From Selaginella moellendorffii (lineage: Eukaryota > Streptophyta > Lycopodiopsida > Selaginellales > Selaginellaceae): 50,969 nucleotides of DNA. The notes under the pieces are model-generated. The model ran no database searches. It was given only the letters and a program-made list of their open reading frames with translations, and was not told the DNA's origin. This document shows, piece by piece, positions 48,557 through 50,969 of this stretch; position 1 is the first letter of the stretch; each line of letters starts with the position of its first letter. Location: contig NW_003314352.1 of NCBI RefSeq assembly GCF_000143415.4, positions 178,796-229,764 on the forward strand. The letters are read 5' to 3'. Made by a program: the position numbers and the translations under genes.

Positions 48557-50750
48557 ATGGGGAGCGGATTTAAAGCACTAATGCATGAAAGAATTTTGGA
48601 AGACAAAGGGGGTAACAAGTATTTCCCATCCGACGGCCGCGAGCAGATCAAGTTTAGGGTTCGCCGGGTGCGAAGGGTGATGGAAGATGATGGGCTGGAT
48701 GATCTCTTTAGACATCGACGCATAGGGGCGGCCACCATTTCCAGAATCCGAGATCTAGATCTGAAAGCACAGGATTTGCTGGTTCTGTCACCTCAGTTTT
48801 TGGCAGAGCTGTGCCAAACTGTGGGAGCATCTGAAGGCGAGAGGTTCAAGATTTTTGCTGCCGTGGGTGCAGCTAAACATTCCGCAGTGACGGGAATCCG
48901 CGGATTTGGTAAGCAATCAAGCCCTTTGTTGGCTGATGGCTGATGTATTCTATGTTTCAGGTTCGCAATCGGAAGGCTTGAACGCGCGTTTATACATTTC
49001 TGAAAGAAAAGATCTGTTGGAGAAGCTTGAGAGTCTTGTTCGCAAAGAACGAGCAGTCGTCGTGCGAGCCCCTCCTCAAAGTGGTAAAACGTCTCTTCTT
49101 CAGCTGCTAAAAGCCAGAACCGAATCGAAATTCGGCGACGTGTTCTACATCAGCCTTGCAGGCATCAGTGGCCACAGTTTCGAGTATATGTGGTATCAGC
49201 ACTATCATGGTGAGTACTCTAAGAAAGTCTGTTTATTTTACTCTCTGTGACATGTCTATCATTATCTTGCAGATGTTTCAATGGAGAGGCTCAACAGCAG
49301 CAAGCCTACACTTCTACTTGTCGACGAAGGGCAGAGTGGGTTTCATGCTTCTGATCTAACTCTATGGGCCAAGATTAAATCAGCGCAAGCCGGTGGTATG
49401 CTGCATATTGTGCTCGTCTCCAGCTTTGGGGGTGATGAGGGTGATACGGACGAAGGCGAGCTGCCGGCAACACCAGTTATATTTAAACCAAGTTGCGCTG
49501 TGACTATACGGTGAGGCTTAGAAATTATTCGCATGTAACTTATGTGATTCTCCTGAATGCAGGCCCCAGCATGGTTGTGGATCCTCGGGTCTTTATCTCC
49601 AGTTTTCAAATGCTGAATGCATGGAGTTATGGGAGAACTGGTGCAAATTCTGTGCATTTGTACCCAGCAACAACGATATCCTCTACTACGTGATGGAGGT
49701 TGGAGATAGACAACCAGGGCTCATGACACACATGCTTGACTGGCTTGTGAGGGGAACGTTCAATGACAAAAATTGGGACGACTGTGAGGAGTTTGCGAAG
49801 AGCGAATTGCTTTCTGAACGCTTTATGGCTTCGCTATCTGAGATTCGAAGTATTTCCACGTAAGTAAGGCCCGCAGACTAGACGCCTGATGTGATTTGAT
49901 GTGATTCGTGTCCAGGTTTCGTAATATGTATTGGCGACCGGAGTATGCGGGTATCCTCTCCAAATTACTGGGATCCAGTTCAGTAAGTGTCATTCTCATG
50001 TTTCCAATTTAACTATCCAATTTAACTTGCTATCTAAACCTGCAGGCTCTGGGTTTTGTGAAGAAAACAGAGCTGTCCTCGGAAGAGCTTCGTGCTGCAA
50101 ATAAGCTTTCGAGAAGGGGTCAATTGGTGAGGACCAAAGCCATGAACTTTATGTTTCCTTCGCCTTTGCACCGTCACTATTATGCATCTTTATGTGCCAC
50201 TGCAACGTTAACGCTGCCCCAAGTTCAAACAATGGGCATCGAGAGCTTTCTGGTCCATGTGATTCAAAGGATGAGTGCCGGGCGTTTGGCTTGTTCTGAA
50301 TCTCTTGCAACTGAAGATGGGACAATATACGAGCGACAATACCAGAATGAGTTCTATCGGTATGTATGCTATTTACCTTGTGTTGGCCTAACTGAAATGT
50401 TTTGTTACAGCACATACTGCACACTTCTTGATGTCCCAATGTCCCCGGATGTTGGTAGACTGTATGGTGTGGCAGGATACGTTGACTTTTATCTCGCAGA
50501 TCTCAAATGGGCCTTTGAAATTGCTCGGGATGGTATCAAACTTGGGGAACACCTTGCACGGTTCGAATTGAGGGGCCGTTACCATGCATTGATCTCCAAG
50601 GGAGTGGTGAAGAAGTATGTGGTAGTGAGCATGGATGCAACTGGTGTTGTTTACAAAGATGAGGTAGGATTGGTTCAGGTGATATTTGCTGATGGTTACA
50701 AGACTGCAACAATCTATCCCTCAGGCCAAGAAGTAGTTTTACAAGCTTAG
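48557..50750 (+). CDS. Crinkler-RHS-type (CR) protein: P-loop NTPase plus REase-like C-terminal domain (7 exons)
   Basis: Exons 48557-48908, 48961-49209, 49273-49510, 49563-49859, 49916-49982, 50046-50359 and 50411-50750, all GT..AG, joined to 618 residues. Introns are only 51-63 nt. The ATG has A at -3 and G at +4. Residues 1-117: basic start (KFRVRRVRRVMEDD) and a helical module around residues 53-105 that looks SAM-like (LLVLSPQFLAELCQTVGASE, ERFKIFAAVG). Walker A is APPQSGKT (154-161), Walker B TLLLVDEG (213-220). The C-terminus has YERQYQNEFYR (496-506), then GYVDFYL (529-535), WAFEIARDGIKLGEHLARFE (539-558) and GRY. This last block is the hallmark of the restriction-endonuclease-like domain of Crinkler-RHS-type proteins, seen in oomycete and fungal effectors and reported from some plants including Selaginella. 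Function here is unknown; a nuclease-type toxin or defence effector is inferred. No premature stop: the gene appears intact. Confidence 0.8.
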
Positions 50751-50969
50751 AACAGTGAATTTCTTAGCCCTTATCCAAGTATTTTCTTAATAAATTTAAA
50801 TTGTTAGTTGTTGACTTTTTGGGCTGTGGATCTAGCCAGGGGGAGGGGGAAGATCCAGAAAGCAAATTCAATAGCAAGCACACTTTTTTTCCTTCCCTCT
50901 TTATTTCTTGTTTTTTTTTCTCATTTTTTCTCTTAAATACAGGTTTCAACTAGCTATTATGGTGGGATA
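50751..50969 (+). other. 3' flank of the CR gene
   Basis: AATAAATTTAAATTG about 40 bp after the stop (near 50789) is a plausible polyadenylation signal. The remainder is T-rich with no gene. Confidence 0.5.

Overview
The window is nuclear DNA from a vascular plant, most likely a lycophyte of the Selaginella moellendorffii type. This is inferred from plant-only gene families, very short introns (43-64 nt in most spliced genes here), and compact genes lying next to a thick block of nested LTR retrotransposons. A Crinkler-RHS-type gene also fits, since that family has been reported from Selaginella.

Layout. Positions 1-9.1 kb are gene-dense: the 3' end of a type II peroxiredoxin (+), a three-exon 6-phosphogluconolactonase (-), a four-exon NPH3/RPT2-like (NRL) BTB protein (+), a SAUR-like gene (-) and a nuclear-encoded group II intron maturase (-). 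From 9.2 to 48.2 kb there is almost no host gene. I resolve a relic copia element (-), a Ty3/gypsy chromovirus 'A' (+, 12644-32081) inserted in or beside the relic, a non-autonomous LTR element 'B' (-, 14188-27178) inserted in A, and a chromovirus 'C' (+, 18225-23553) inserted in B. To the right lies a damaged, rearranged gypsy element 'D' (+, 34456-45250). It contains a miniature LTR element 'E' (TRIM, 39710-44928), which contains a very young chromovirus 'F' (-, 40129-44678). Insertions A, B, C, E and F each have an exact 5-bp target-site duplication that I can read. A BED/DUF659 hAT DNA transposon (45629-48164) follows, with an 8-bp duplication. The window ends with a seven-exon host gene (48557-50750) coding for a P-loop NTPase plus REase-like protein of the Crinkler-RHS type, the most unusual host gene here.

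How the parts relate. A and B share their tRNA-primer site, polypurine tract, an LTR-internal GAGTCC-type hexamer array and the conserved block after that array. B has no gag or pol. It therefore looks like a LARD-like parasite of the A family, comparable with the rice Dasheng/RIRE2 pair. C and F belong to one chromovirus family at different stages of decay: C kept gag but lost its chromodomain, while F kept the chromodomain but lost gag and any visible primer site. LTR divergence counted by eye gives the order A (oldest, roughly 15%), B and C (about 3%), F (3 differences in 387 bp). A stretch at 31.5-32.08 kb is low-quality sequence ending in an N gap and should not be interpreted biologically.

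All exon borders and element borders were read by eye; no alignment or database search was run.
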